Source: Spirometra erinaceieuropaei (lineage: Eukaryota; Platyhelminthes; Cestoda; Diphyllobothriidea; Diphyllobothriidae). From it: a stretch of DNA of 64,000 nt. Below, piece by piece: positions 23,345-34,559 of this stretch. Position numbers and translations under genes: made by a program. Positions within the stretch are counted from its first letter, which is position 1, and each line of letters begins with the position of its first letter. The stretch spans positions 780,316 through 844,315 of the forward strand of contig CACRXP010000150.1 of NCBI GenBank assembly GCA_902702965.1, read 5' to 3'. The notes beneath the pieces are model-generated. The model had not been told where the DNA came from, did no database searches, and was given only the letters and a program-made list of their open reading frames with translations.

Positions 23345-23565
23345 GAGACGCCAGGAGTGCCCTTCAACTGCAACCCCATTCGCAGATGATGACATATATG
23401 ACAGATTTGGCGTCTTGAACTATCGACGGGACGTCCTCAACTCATTTCCTGAAGTAGTCGACCATGACAAGGATGTATTCACAACTCCTGACTTAGAGTG
23501 GAGGGGGTCAATAATGTCTAAGCGGGCATACCAAAGAATAGGTTTATTGTAGCGCCCCTTGGGCA
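23345..23565 (-). pseudogene. Gypsy-type integrase relic, N-proximal core
   Basis: The minus strand gives LDIIDPLHSKSG, then CEYILVMVDYFRK (the D in VDYF aligns with the first catalytic Asp region of Gypsy integrases), QDAKSVIYVI and ICEWGC. It breaks exactly at the family B LINE tail, and the continuation is at 17130-16840. Confidence 0.6.
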
Positions 23566-23989
23566 CTGTCAGTCCCCTTTGAACTCAGGAAAAAAACCTA
23601 AAACAAACTCGTCAATTTCAACTGCACTTTGACTTCATTTGCTTCGGGTGTCTGGTTAGCCAAAAGAGCGCGAATTGAGAGTTTGTTTTAAGTTAAAAAA
23701 ACCTCAGTTCTAAGGGAAAATAATAACAAAATTTTCAAAAAATAACGATATGTACAATATAAAAATTGAAGTTTGCAGTTTGGTAGTTTTCGGGGGCATG
23801 AATAATATGTCCTTCATGGCAATTGAAGAACTTTGATATCGGCCTGACCTTGAAATTATTTTCCTGTTGGGTAAATTTCGGTTTGCTCTAGTTGCTGGTT
23901 GTCAGTCTATCTGGCCAGCTGTAAGGGGGCGGTCGCACAGTTCCTACGTATTTTTCAGGAGGCTTACCAAAGAAGCCGGTAACTATTGG

Positions 23990-24413
23990 TTGCACGGTGG
24001 CCTTTGGGGTGGAAGTCGGGGATTTGAATGCAACGCAAATGGTTCAGGACTGGCAAAAGGTAATAGATATGAGGAGACGGAATGGCCTTAACTTATTCCC
24101 TCTGTGTTACAGGCAGCAAAAAGGTGATCTTATCCTCGTCTACGAGATTATACATGACCTTGAGCATGGACTTAAGTTTGAGGACATGTTTCAGTGGCAC
24201 CTTTCACCCAATCTTTGTGGTCACTCGCTGAAGTTACGGACAAAAATGCCCAGACTGAATCTTCGTTCTGCATTTTTCAAGCAGAGGATAGTGGAGAAAT
24301 GGAACGATCTTCCTCAGTCAGTCGTGGAGGCTGCTTATCAGCAACTCTTCAAGAAACGCTTGGATAATTATTTGTTTCCCCTGTTTTCCCTCGACCGCCT
24401 GAATCTGAACTAA
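23990..24413 (+). pseudogene. Family C LINE RT C-terminal fragment
   Basis: RRRNGLNLFPLCYRQQKGDL, then NLCGHSLKLR and FFKQRIVEKWNDLP correspond to the family C C-terminus at 11200-11567. Ends in a TAA at 24411-24413. It keeps a clean reading frame of about 115 codons but lacks all catalytic motifs (5' truncated). Confidence 0.72.
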
Positions 24414-24984
24414 TACCCCACGATCGCTAAATATTTTATCGGAGACAACGCTACTCAAATGAATTTAGTACTGTTTTAATAGCGAATATTTTCATTGTTC
24501 GTGTACGATTATTGCTAACGAGCTGACATATAATCATTAAGGTTTTCAAAAGGCTTTGCCTATTATCCTTAACAAATAAACTGAATACACTGAAAAAAGA
24601 TCGGGTTACCAGAATCGACAGCAAATCGCTAATATTGTTCCTTTCTGGTCACAGTGGTCTAACTCTATACGAAGATCTGCCGGCAGACTTTCGACCAACT
24701 ACTCAAGGATGACGAGGCGTATGTGTGGGACCACGACAGACAATAATAGCTTTTCCCATAAACGAGGCGGGTGTCTTGAACGACTCCGAGAAATTCCATT
24801 TGTTCAGCTTGTTTTTTAAAGTAATATTTCCTGCCATCGGACGAGTTGGTCCATGGGCTGTTTAATGGATCTCAGCCACTGGTGTGCTCTATGGTCTGTG
24901 TGTAGCAAATGACGGTGGACGCGTAGAAAGTGCTGGAACTGCTACATGAAAGAAAGATAAGAAGCTGTGTTATTTAACCAAAAG

Positions 24985-25460
24985 TAACCAACTGAGCGCT
25001 GCCGAGCATGGACTCCTTAAAGCTTTGTCTTGTGACATCTGCCAGTCCTCTTGCTTTGATCACACTTTACAGCCTACGAACTATGTTTTACCCTGCACAC
25101 AGTCCGTGTTATTGCATAAATGCTCGACTTGCTTATTGACAAAGATAATTAATCCCACTTTATTGGTGACGTTTACGACAAATGTGTCAGGTGCTGTTAG
25201 AGACCTGAGATCACAGTTCAGGTGTTTCACCCTTTCGGAGACATGCGTCTTAATCGTTTTGGAAACACAAAAAAAGACCAATTTTGTCCTCCAAAATTTA
25301 AAAACTGACAATCTTATAATCGCCCTATAAGATGAACATTATACCTTGGTTTGGGAAACTGTTCGTTTTTATTGCGCCACCTGCGTGCTGGCGATCGGAA
25401 GGAAATCAAATTTGTCAACTATCTTTTCACCAATGGATTGTTAACCTCTTGACAACGAAA
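24985..25460 (+). pseudogene. Family B LINE RT remnant with internal deletion
   Basis: SCDICQSSCFDHTLQ joins near 25190 to AVRDLRSQFRCFTLSETCV and KTNFVLQNLKTDNL, which are normally about 200 codons apart. The catalytic core has been lost. Sequence from 25460 to 25745 shows no recognised feature. Confidence 0.55.
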
Positions 25461-25745
25461 TTTGTCTTACCTAGAGCACGGCTGAATCACAAGCTTGATT
25501 CCTTGTGGTCTCACATGTTAAAAAAGGAGCCAGCACTCCCCTCGTGCACTCAAAAATACTTTCTACAATATATGAATGTTGAATCCATCAAATGTATCTC
25601 GCAGAACGATGCATTACATGGTACTTTGTCTAAATTTGTTCTGATCTCGAAATATATGGTACTGAAACGGCACTCCCGCATCAAACGATCATACTATTTG
25701 ACCGCCAGTGTGCAATTTCGATAAGATTTGATAGTTTCGATAATT

Positions 25746-27262
25746 TTATTTAATGCCAGTTTACAGGCATTGTCAAGGGAAGAGTTAAACAAAAATCCGA
25801 CCAGCAGTAAAAAAACTCCTGAGGTAAAGGAGTAAAATATAGTTGATGGTGGTTTTTATGGTTTTGAGGGTTCAGGAGAAAAACTGCTGGCGGTATACAT
25901 TCGGCCGTTAAGAAGGATAGGGGGGAGAGTTGCACGGTATCGGAGATTATCGGACGTCAATTCATTTCATGAAGTTGGGGATAGTCAAAGTAGAGGCGTT
26001 GAGCAACAGCTGTCGCTGTTGGCCACAGAAATTGTCCATGGTGAGAAAGGCCATAGTGTTCAGAGACCACAAACGCCATCACTACGGTACAGTCGATCAG
26101 CGGATTCAGCACCCAAAATTTGTGGGAACTTTTTTGAATGCAAAAATTGAGTAATAGTTCTCTTAAATAAAGAATAATTTTGCAGATTTTTCACACTCTG
26201 TGGTAGTTTATTCCATATAGCAATTGCATTTACAGAATAGAACCAACGATATTTAGCAGTACGTGCCAGAGGAAGAAATAAAAAGACCTCACGGTAACTG
26301 TTACGTCGTGGGTGGATATGATGTCTTAAAGAGTTGAGTGGGTTAAATGTGTGATTATATAAGAGTTTAAATAGCAAAAATAGTCCCTTTTGTAATCTAC
26401 GGAACCATAGAGGATCAAGGCTCGTAAACCGGCAACGTTCTTGGTAAGACAAATGTCGGAGTTCCGCGGCTAAAATTCTCTTGGTAAAAAGTGTTGAATG
26501 GATTCTATTTTCTTCCGCTCAGTAGCACGCATGAGGATAAATGAAAACGAACAGTATTCCAGGCCAGGTCTAACGTACATGTTGTAAAGGCGAACTCTAA
26601 TGTTCCTAGTTTTGAATTTTCGGAGGATAAACTCGGTCGTTCTGCGTGCTTTGGAGAATATCAAGGCCCACTGCTCCGAGAGATTGAGACTCCTGGAGTA
26701 TGATACGCCCAGATCCTTAATAACCCCAGACACATTTATGGCGTGACCTTCAATACTTAGTTGAGGTTGGCGGTCGTCGCCAACCATCATAACCGAGCAC
26801 TTATGTCACGAAAGAGAAAGGCGCCATGTGCGGCACCACTGGGCGAAAGCCTATAGATTGCTCTTTAGGAGCTCAAGCACGATGTCATGATCTGCCGGCT
26901 TATATCGATATGCAGCTTTAAGATCATCAGCATACATGAAAGGCTTACCATTCTGAAATAAATCGGGTACATCATTAACGAAAAGGCAAAATAAAAGCGG
27001 GCCGAGTACAATACCCTGGATGACTCCATATCTCACATGTGTGGAGTTGGAGATAGTATTGGAAATCTTAACTCGTTGTGTACGAGTGCCCCGGTAAGAG
27101 GTCATAAAATTTAAAAGTTTGCCACCTATTCCGAATGAGGACAGTTTAAAGAGAAGAAGAGCATGGTCAACACGGTTAAAGGCCTTAGTGAAATCGAAAT
27201 ATACTGTGTAAAGTGCAAAACCATTGTCCCTAGATTGAAGAAAATAGTAAAAGAAAGATGCC
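25746..27262 (-). pseudogene. Family B LINE RT with intact YADD box and 3' end
   Basis: Minus strand from VYFDFTKAFNRVDHALLLFK through YGVIQGIVLGPLLFCLFVND to the catalytic YADD (26921-26937), then IKDLGVSYSRSLNLSEQWAL and the C-terminal AIAIWNKLPQSVKNLQ. The 3' hairpin is at 25752-25771. Frames break near 26850 and 26465, so it is not functional, but it is the best-preserved family B RT here. The upstream half of RT lies in the opposite orientation (31075-31518). Confidence 0.85.
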
Positions 27263-27269
27263 ACAATTT

Positions 27270-28467
27270 ATTTTGCAAAATCGGATGGCTGCATCCGGAC
27301 CGTTTGCTCCGTGGGCAGACCAGCACTGGACAATGTAGCCCACTTCCCTCAGAAACTAACAGCCTTTCCCTTCAAACTTTTTGTTTTAAATGCCAGATCC
27401 TTGCTTAATAAGATGTCTTTGCTTCAGACTCTGGTGTTCGTCCATTGTCCTGATATTGTCTTAGTAACTGAGACATGGGCATCAGCCTCCGCAGCTGACT
27501 CCGAACTCTCTCTTCCAGGCTATAATTGCATTCGAAATGATCGCCAAGACAGCCGTGGTGGGGGGCAGTTGCGTCTACATTAAGCAAACACCTACATTTT
27601 TGCCGCTTGACCTCCCGCATTTTTCCGCTATAAAAGGCAGCTGTTGGCTCCAGGTTGCTCTAAAACTTCTCCTTACTTTTTTGGGTGTGTTTATCGACCT
27701 CCCAACGTTAACGAAAATTTTGATCGTTTACTCTCACAGGCATTTCATGCTGCGACCGACTCAAGCTTTAAGTATCAATTGGTTGCGGGCGAATGTAATC
27801 TCCCTGAAGTTTTCTGGTCTAAGCCTTCAGGCCCCAGGAGGTTCGGAGACTTTCTTGAGGCTGTAGACGTTGGGATGTGGAATCAGGTTGTCGATTTTCC
27901 CACCCGAGGCTCAAGCATACTTGTCCTAATTTTCTGTAGAGGCTGCATGCCATCGTCGGTGTCATCGCTAGGCCCACTCGGGGGCTCAGACCATGACATA
28001 GCTGTTTCAACGTTGGAATTCGAGGCTGACAATACATTGTCCCCAAAGTATAACTGTTTCCGCGATTTCCGATCAACTCGCTCAACCGAATTATTAACAC
28101 ACCTTAATTCCTACGACTGGACTGATTTCTTCCTTAGTTCGAATGTAAATGTTTGCACTGCAAGTCTGTACGAAATTTTGGATCCGCTTATTTCTCGTTG
28201 TGTCCCCCGTAAAAAAATTATTAATGTTGGGGATGAGGTTCTCCTACCCTTACCCTTCCGTCGCAGATTGCGCAGACTTTATCGTCGATTCCATCTTCAG
28301 AACGACGTTTCTGTTCTGTCCTTGATTTGTGATAATTTTGAGCGGGCTAAGAGATTGTCTGAAGAAAAACAGTTAGCCAAAGAGGTCCAGTGTACCGAAA
28401 ACCATTCGTTAAATGTCTCGAAACTTTTCTCTAGAAAAATACGAACTCCTAGAAAGACGCAGCATCC
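27270..28467 (+). pseudogene. Family B LINE endonuclease region (plus copy)
   Basis: NARSLLNKMSLLQTL and VTETWASASA (catalytic Glu), LPGYNCIRND, then after a frameshift near 27580 CVYRPPNV, VAGECNLPEVFW (in place of the usual GDFN) and PLGGSDHDIAVSTLE. The domain is followed by the linker RKKIINVGDEVLLP. Bases 27293-28176 are duplicated inverted at 31517-32400. Confidence 0.85.
27293..28176 (+). repeat. 884-bp inverted duplication, left arm
   Basis: Every position pairs with 59693 minus that position in the right arm (31517-32400), with no length difference. Translated segments throughout are identical. Similarity falls abruptly to ordinary family B divergence at both ends. Confidence 0.93.
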
Positions 28468-29183
28468 CATAGATAGATAGATAGATAATTTTTATTAAAG
28501 ACCCGTCGGGGTCCCATCAAAGAAAGTTAAAATAAATTTGCATCCGAGTTTTAGACGAGGTAGGCTGAATCTTTACAAAATGCAATTCATAGTTTCTGAA
28601 TTAGAAGTCCATTGAGAAACATGATGATTGAGGGGTGAAAAAAACTCCTCGGAAAAATTTAAAAATGATTGGATTAATTTTACAGGAGAAAAAACCCCTC
28701 TATAAAAATAGTAACAGAATAAAGCGAGCAGGACTGGCCTGTAGGTGACGGTATATAACGGAATGTCGTCGGTCATCGTCAGGGTATCAATAAATGTCCG
28801 CCTTGATGGGTACGAATGTGGGTCAGACAGGACTGGCTTGCAAATGGCATTGTATACGGGATTCACAATTGAGATCGTCTGGGCCTGATTGGTACGCCGC
28901 GTCAAAGAGGCCAGACGAGAGGAACCGAGATGCGATCGGCCACAGCACGCTTCGAGCTCAGCCGAGCAGTGAGGAAGGGAGGTACGACCGAACTACTAGT
29001 AAACAGTGAAGACTGAGGTTTCCGCCGTGAGTGTCGACAGACCGCATGAGGTCGGAATGCGGGAGATGACATCAAAAACCGCGAAAATTGTCGCTATGGG
29101 GGGAAGGATAGCGATGGATTTAGAAACCAATTAAAAACAGGGGTTTCTAATGATATAATTAAGAGTTACCACTTAATCTACCA

Positions 29184-29612
29184 CTAAATCCCAGGAGGAC
29201 CCTTCTCGAAGTCAAGAATTTGAGTGTTCGGGAATGAGACCGTTAACAGTGCCTTTATGCTTTCCGGTGTAAGATGGTTGCGTAATTTCGACTTGAATAT
29301 CAATAACCTAGGTGATAATCTAATTTCAGGCGGAAGATTATTCCAAAGGAAGGCATATTTGGAAGCAAAGAAGAGGGAGCGCTTAGATGTAGTACAAAGA
29401 GGCGGCGGAATCACCATGCAGGAGTTGCGCGTGGCATAAGACCGATCTCTCGGAGTGAGAGTGTCAATGTGCGGAAGACTGGAGCTAGAGTTGATGCGAA
29501 AAAGGAAGCAAAGGCCAGCTTCGAGTCTTCTAACCCACAAAAACTTCATGTTCGCCAGCTGACATCTCTGAGTATAAGAAATACTGGACGAAGCTTGAGA
29601 GAACAGTTTCCG
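29184..29612 (-). pseudogene. Family A LINE RT C-terminus
   Basis: RRLEAGLCFLFRINSSSSL, DTLTPRDRSYATRNSCMV and SLFFASKYAFLWNNLPPEIR, ending in a natural-looking stop near 29184. Longer at the C-terminus than copy 1. It is joined in frame to ORF1 across the N at 29613, which is either a genuine deletion or an assembly join. Confidence 0.78.
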
Positions 29613-29613
29613 N

Positions 29614-30861
29614 GCAATTCATGTATGAATTAGTTGCTGGATATATAGTAGGGCTTTGATAAGTAACCGGTACGCAGGACAGAGAATTATTAGAGGATAT
29701 AATTGGAGCTGCGGGATTTGTAGACGTGCTGGGCTGAACAGACTTGTTAGATCTAAGAGAAGGCGTCGTACCTCCAAATGGAACTGTACCACCCTTCTTT
29801 TGGGTCGGAGTCTGATTCAATTTTTGAGTCTCACCGTTCTGACGCCAAGCCACTGGTGACTTAGCTGTAGACCTTACAGCACCCAGTTGGACAATAGAAG
29901 TTATCGGTCTGGCTGATGTAGATGGATTTTCATGTGTCTCAGCGGGACTATCCGGAGGATACGAAACGACAAATGGGGCTGCTGCTGCAAGTTTAGGGGC
30001 AGGCAAATGCGTCAAGTGGTTCGAGTGAGATGGAGATGTCGGAGAAAGAGGAAGGAGGGAGTCAGATGTCGCAGGAGTAGGAGAAGCTGAATCCTTACGG
30101 CCACTTGTATTATGACCGAGTTGGGGAGCATTAGACTGAGAAGCTGAATCCTTACGGCCACTTGTATTATGACCGAGTTGGGGAGCATTAGACTGAGAAG
30201 CAGTAGGTTTACGTGAAAATAGAGACCCCATTCTACGCTCCATAGGAGTAAGATCATGACAAAGGAAAAATTTTGCCTTCTCTAGGTACGCAGTGACACG
30301 CTCTCGATGGGTAAAGATTGTGTCAACCTCGATTGATGAAAACAATTTGACTAAGATGGGTGGATTTGTACTACGGGATGACAAGCGTTTGGCATCAGCT
30401 ATTTCATAGTTGAAACCACATGAATACAGGAAACTGGTCGCAACATCAATTGGCCGAGCAGATCGAGGAACATTTTTTAGCAGGAAGTTGTAATAACGCT
30501 TCTGTCTATCACTAGATTCACTGGCGATCAGGTGAACAAGTGAGTCGAGACGCCTACATTCTTCAGAGGGAATATCGGAGATGTTCCCGTCGAATAAATG
30601 TCCAAGAATTGTCAGCAAAGAGCCAAACTTTAGCATAAAGTCATTGCAGTGGTCAAGTGCAGACAGATTAAGCTGCCGACCAATTACAACGGGTGACGAC
30701 TGACTAGTAATATCATCTGACTTAGAGTTAGGTAAAGCTTCTGACTTACGTTTAGTTAGGCCATGTTTACTTACAAGAGACGAGAGCTTACGTCGACCAG
30801 TGACTTTTGGTCTCATCTTGTCTCGAGGCAATTTGTGATTAAGAAAACTTCTGGCAGACAA
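29614..30861 (-). CDS. Family A LINE ORF1 protein (RRM-like core)
   Basis: An open frame of 416 residues from ATG at 30861 to the N. Residues about 1-50 are basic. Residues about 121-210 form a compact block (YYNFLLKNVP.., ..YSCGFNYEIADAKRL.., ILVKLFSSIEVDTIF) that also occurs, at lower identity, in family B ORF1 (33177-33686). It looks like an RRM-type fold by its strand pattern. Residues after 215 are Ser/Pro/Thr-rich and contain a perfect 19-residue tandem duplication. ORF1 proteins of such LINEs coat element RNA; that function is inferred. Frame integrity suggests a young copy. Confidence 0.72.
30081..30194 (-). repeat. 57-bp perfect tandem duplication in ORF1
   Basis: Units 30081-30137 and 30138-30194 are identical and keep the reading frame. 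Each encodes a 19-residue block including SNAPQLGHNTSGRKD. Confidence 0.95.
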
Positions 30862-31074
30862 GTTGACTGAATTTCAGCTAGGGGCTAACGATGTAAAAAT
30901 AAATTACAACAGTTAGAGAGAAATCGGATGCACAAAATGAGAATTGCAAAGTGCGATTAGTGAACAGCGGGCACAGACTAGCAAAACTCGAAAGGAGATG
31001 ACAGCGGGCAGTTCTTAGAGAAAAGGCCTGTATTTAAGGAAATTCAACCAAAAAACAGGTACTAAAATCGTTAG

Positions 31075-31518
31075 ATCCTCCGAGACGCTCTCAGAAATCC
31101 CATAGTTGATGCCCAGTTAGCCGCTGATAGCTTCAATGATTTCCTGTCCAAAACGTTCACTGAAGACTCGACCACTCCGCTTCCGAACATCCAGTCATTG
31201 ACCGGGGCAGTTCTAGAAGCTATAACTTTCACTCTGTGGGATGTGACTGTTGCGATTCGGCGTTTTCGTCAATCTTATAGTCCAGCACCTGATGGTGTAC
31301 CAGTGAGCATTTTAAAAGCCGATGCAAATAAGATTTTCCCATCCCTCTTATGCAGGATATTTAATCTTGCTCTTGAAACTGAAACCTATCCTACCTTGTG
31401 GAAAGAATCACACATTTTGCCCATTCCTAAGCACGGCAAATCTACATCATTCGATGACTTTCGGCCAATTAACACCCTACCCGCAGTTTCGAAGATCTTA
31501 GAGACATTGATCAAAGAT
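31075..31518 (+). pseudogene. Family B LINE RT, N-terminal half
   Basis: LRDALRNPIVDAQLAADSF, RRFRQSYSPAPDGVPVSIL, IFNLALETETYPTLWKESH, LPIPKHGKSTSFDDFRPINT and PAVSKILETLIKD, an open frame through the RT finger domain. It ends abruptly where the right arm of the inverted endonuclease duplication starts. The matching C-terminal half is at 27262-25746 on the other strand. Confidence 0.82.
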
Positions 31519-32400
31519 TTCGTACAGACTTGCAGTGCAAACATTTACATTCGAACTAAGGAAGAAATCAGTCCAGTCGTAGGAATTAAGGTGTGTTAAT
31601 AATTCGGTTGAGCGAGTTGATCGGAAATCGCGGAAACAGTTATACTTTGGGGACAATGTATTGTCAGCCTCGAATTCCAACGTTGAAACAGCTATGTCAT
31701 GGTCTGAGCCCCCGAGTGGGCCTAGCGATGACACCGACGATGGCATGCAGCCTCTACAGAAAATTAGGACAAGTATGCTTGAGCCTCGGGTGGGAAAATC
31801 GACAACCTGATTCCACATCCCAACGTCTACAGCCTCAAGAAAGTCTCCGAACCTCCTGGGGCCTGAAGGCTTAGACCAGAAAACTTCAGGGAGATTACAT
31901 TCGCCCGCAACCAATTGATACTTAAAGCTTGAGTCGGTCGCAGCATGAAATGCCTGTGAGAGTAAACGATCAAAATTTTCGTTAACGTTGGGAGGTCAAT
32001 AAACACACCCAAAAAAGTAAGGAGAAGTTTTAGAGCAACCTGGAGCCAACAGCTGCCTTTTATAGCGGAAAAATGCGGGAGGTCAAGCGGCAAAAATGTA
32101 GGTGTTTGCTTAATGTAGACGCAACTGCCCCCCACCACGGCTGTCTTGGCGATCATTTCGAATGCAATTATAGCCTGGAAGAGAGAGTTCGGAGTCAGCT
32201 GCGGAGGCTGATGCCCATGTCTCAGTTACTAAGACAATATCAGGACAATGGACGAACACCAGAGTCTGAAGCAAAGACATCTTATTAAGCAAGGATCTGG
32301 CATTTAAAACAAAAAGTTTGAAGGGAAAGGCTGTTAGTTTCTGAGGGAAGTGGGCTACATTGTCCAGTGCTGGTCTGCCCACGGAGCAAACGGTCCGGAT
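31517..32400 (-). repeat. 884-bp inverted duplication, right arm
   Basis: Mirror of 27293-28176. It carries the endonuclease from just upstream of NARSLLNK through SLYEI on the minus strand. Arms are separated by 3.3 kb containing the family A LINE and the plus-strand RT half. Confidence 0.93.
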
Positions 32401-32420
32401 GTAACCATCCGGTTCTGCGA
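31519..32420 (-). pseudogene. Family B LINE endonuclease region (minus copy)
   Basis: Same motifs and the same frameshift as the plus copy (TETW block, YKQ frame change, VAGECNLPEVFW, GGSDHDIAV). Sharing the disabling frameshift means the duplication happened after the frameshift arose, or both came from the same defective template. On its right it continues into ORF1. Confidence 0.85.
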
Positions 32421-33690
32421 AATATTTTGTGGCATCCAAAAATTCTGACGTGGACAAAATGGGGTAGGATTTGGGGGAGGGAATGACGGGCAGGTAGACT
32501 GGTAACCATTGATAGCTAACTCATTTTTGGCTGGAAATCCACGGGCCAGATACTGCAACACATTCCCGCCGGAACGAATCTGAGGATCGGATGAGTTAAC
32601 TGATTCAGTATGAACACAAGCATGAGGAATACATTGGTAAGACGGCCATGGTGGAAACAAGTTAGGGGGTGTAGGACGCATTGCTCCCACTGGAGCAAGA
32701 GTTCTATTAAACGGCGGGAAAATCGGCATATTCGGCCTAACTGCCTCGATATGAGGGCTGGGGGGCAGTTGGAAGCACGCTACGTTTTGAGTCGGGATGT
32801 TTGATGCACTTTTAGCCGATTGTGGAGGAAAAGATTTTATAAAGGTGCTGGATTTATCGGGTGTCCGAGTGGCTGAGACAGCAATGGGATTTGCCTTTGA
32901 CTTAGGCACATGCTTAAGCTTACTAGGGGTTACTGTAGGAGTCGTTAGGGGCGTTTGTATACCAGGCGTGTTGTTGCTTCTAAAGATCTCAGCATAAATA
33001 GTAGTCGAATTCCCTGCGGTATTGACTATGTCGTGACGTGCAGAGGCCGCAGATAGTGTTGTAGAGGACTTGTTCAAACTAACAGTAGGTGTCATTATCC
33101 TGGTGTTGGTTGTTGCCGATTTTAATTTATTCAATCTTCGCTGCAGCGGTGTGAGGCCCCGCGAAATTGAGCAGCGTCATTTACGGCAGAATTCTCTAGC
33201 TATCTCTCTCCTTGACAGGATAACATCGACTTCTATCATGGAGAAAAGGTTAACAAGGATCGTTGCATTACGGCTAAGCGAGCGCAGTCGTTCAGCTTGT
33301 GCGACACTGAAACTCAAGCCACAACTTTGTAGGAACAAATTTGCTCCCTCCATAGCAGATAAGTGGCTCGGAATGTTTCGCAGTACAAAATTATGCTTGC
33401 GTTTAATTCTCTCCTCAGTTTCAGAACTTATTACCCCAATAAGTTTAAAAGCTTGTTCAATTACTTTTTCAGAAGTCCTGTTCATGTCGCCATATATCAA
33501 CTGATCGAGTATTTCGTCGGCTGATGGCCTGATACGACTAGCAAAGGCGTATTTTTGGACGATTGAAGGGTCGAGAGGTTCTTCACGTACTAAAGGGATT
33601 TGTGACTTAACCTTATCTGCAGAAGGCGAAGAACATATGCTGGCGAATGCTATGTCTTCGGTGGCGATTATGGCACCCGGAGACAATGGG
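32355..33690 (-). pseudogene. Family B LINE ORF1, one in-frame stop
   Basis: The minus strand reads from 33686 (MSPGAIIATEDIAFASICSS) through a core RKHNFVLRNIPSHLSAMEGA, QSCGLSFSVAQAERLRSL and ILVNLFSMIEVDVILSRREI. A TGA at 33174-33176 comes next, and then the same frame continues in a Ser/Pro/Thr-rich linker to 32355. The sister copy at 18641 has TGG (Trp) at that position, so this is a single nonsense change. The core resembles the family A ORF1 core, suggesting a shared RNA-binding fold. Confidence 0.8.
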
Positions 33691-34559
33691 GAGGTAGCAA
33701 GCTTTCATCTTTTAGCACCTGCTCTGCGGGGCATTACAGACAAGATATATTTTTCGTTACAGTACAAGGAGCAAAACGTTGCTAACGTACAGAAAAACGC
33801 ACTGAATATCAAGTACTACTGTAATTTTACTACGAAAACTAGAAAGACCCCAGTCACTACAAAGGTTTTTTTACAAAATACGACTTTTTTGCCAGACTGC
33901 CAAAGAAAATTGGAAAAAATTATAACTTATATTGAAAGGCGACTTTTAAAAGTGACTCAAATAAAAAAACATACATAAGTTGTTTAAGAATATCCAAGTA
34001 AATGCAAAGTTTCACTTATCTTTGAAATTGAGCTGCGCGTCTTGACCTTGACCTTGACCTTTTTGTTCACGCATCCACCATTGTCTGGTACGCAGTTCAA
34101 TCATCATGAAAAGGAATGGAAATTGAAACTTCCACTGTACTCGCGCTAACTATTCTCGTACTGAAATGCCGTCATTTCGCGGGTTGCGGGTTTTTCTCCT
34201 GGATAACTCCAGTTACCTAACACCCACACAGATATATGAAAATTTCTTCAATGCATGATCTGTTCATACTGTACGTACATGTTTATGATGTCTGCATACT
34301 GGCTTTAGTAATAGTTATTACTAATGCCGGAGTGTGAGATTGACAAAATGATCTTAAGTCCCTCAAACAGCGTGTAAATTTGAGAATATTCAATATGCAG
34401 CGGCATTTTAAATATTCGCTTGAGCTCTACAATGTGGAGCTCAAACAGTCATTTGTTAACTCGTATAATTCAGTATATGATGGATAGAGGCAGAACCTTG
34501 GAAAACCCTGTTTACAGATATACGTATGAAAAAATCATGCAGATATTTACACATCAGTT
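33691..34559. other. Unassigned sequence
   Basis: Possibly the 5' leader of the family B LINE near 33700. At 34042-34062 there is a short direct repeat of TTGACC (complement AGGTCA). The short frame 34420-34614 has no recognisable feature. Confidence 0.35.

Larger units (their letters stand above)
28478..31070 (-). mobile_element. CR1-like LINE, family A, copy 3 with internal deletion
   Basis: The minus strand carries ORF1 (29614-30861), then at a single ambiguous base (29613) jumps to the RT C-terminus (29184-29612). The 3' untranslated region follows, with the hairpin at 28500-28513 and an (ATCT)n tail at 28471-28487. Endonuclease and most of RT are absent. It interrupts a family B LINE. 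The string ATCCCATAG occurs on both sides (28464-28472, 31097-31105) and is a tentative target duplication. Confidence 0.8.

Noticed and set aside
30069..30206. CRISPR-like direct repeats
   Set aside because: Only two adjacent 57-bp units without spacers, in frame inside a LINE ORF1.
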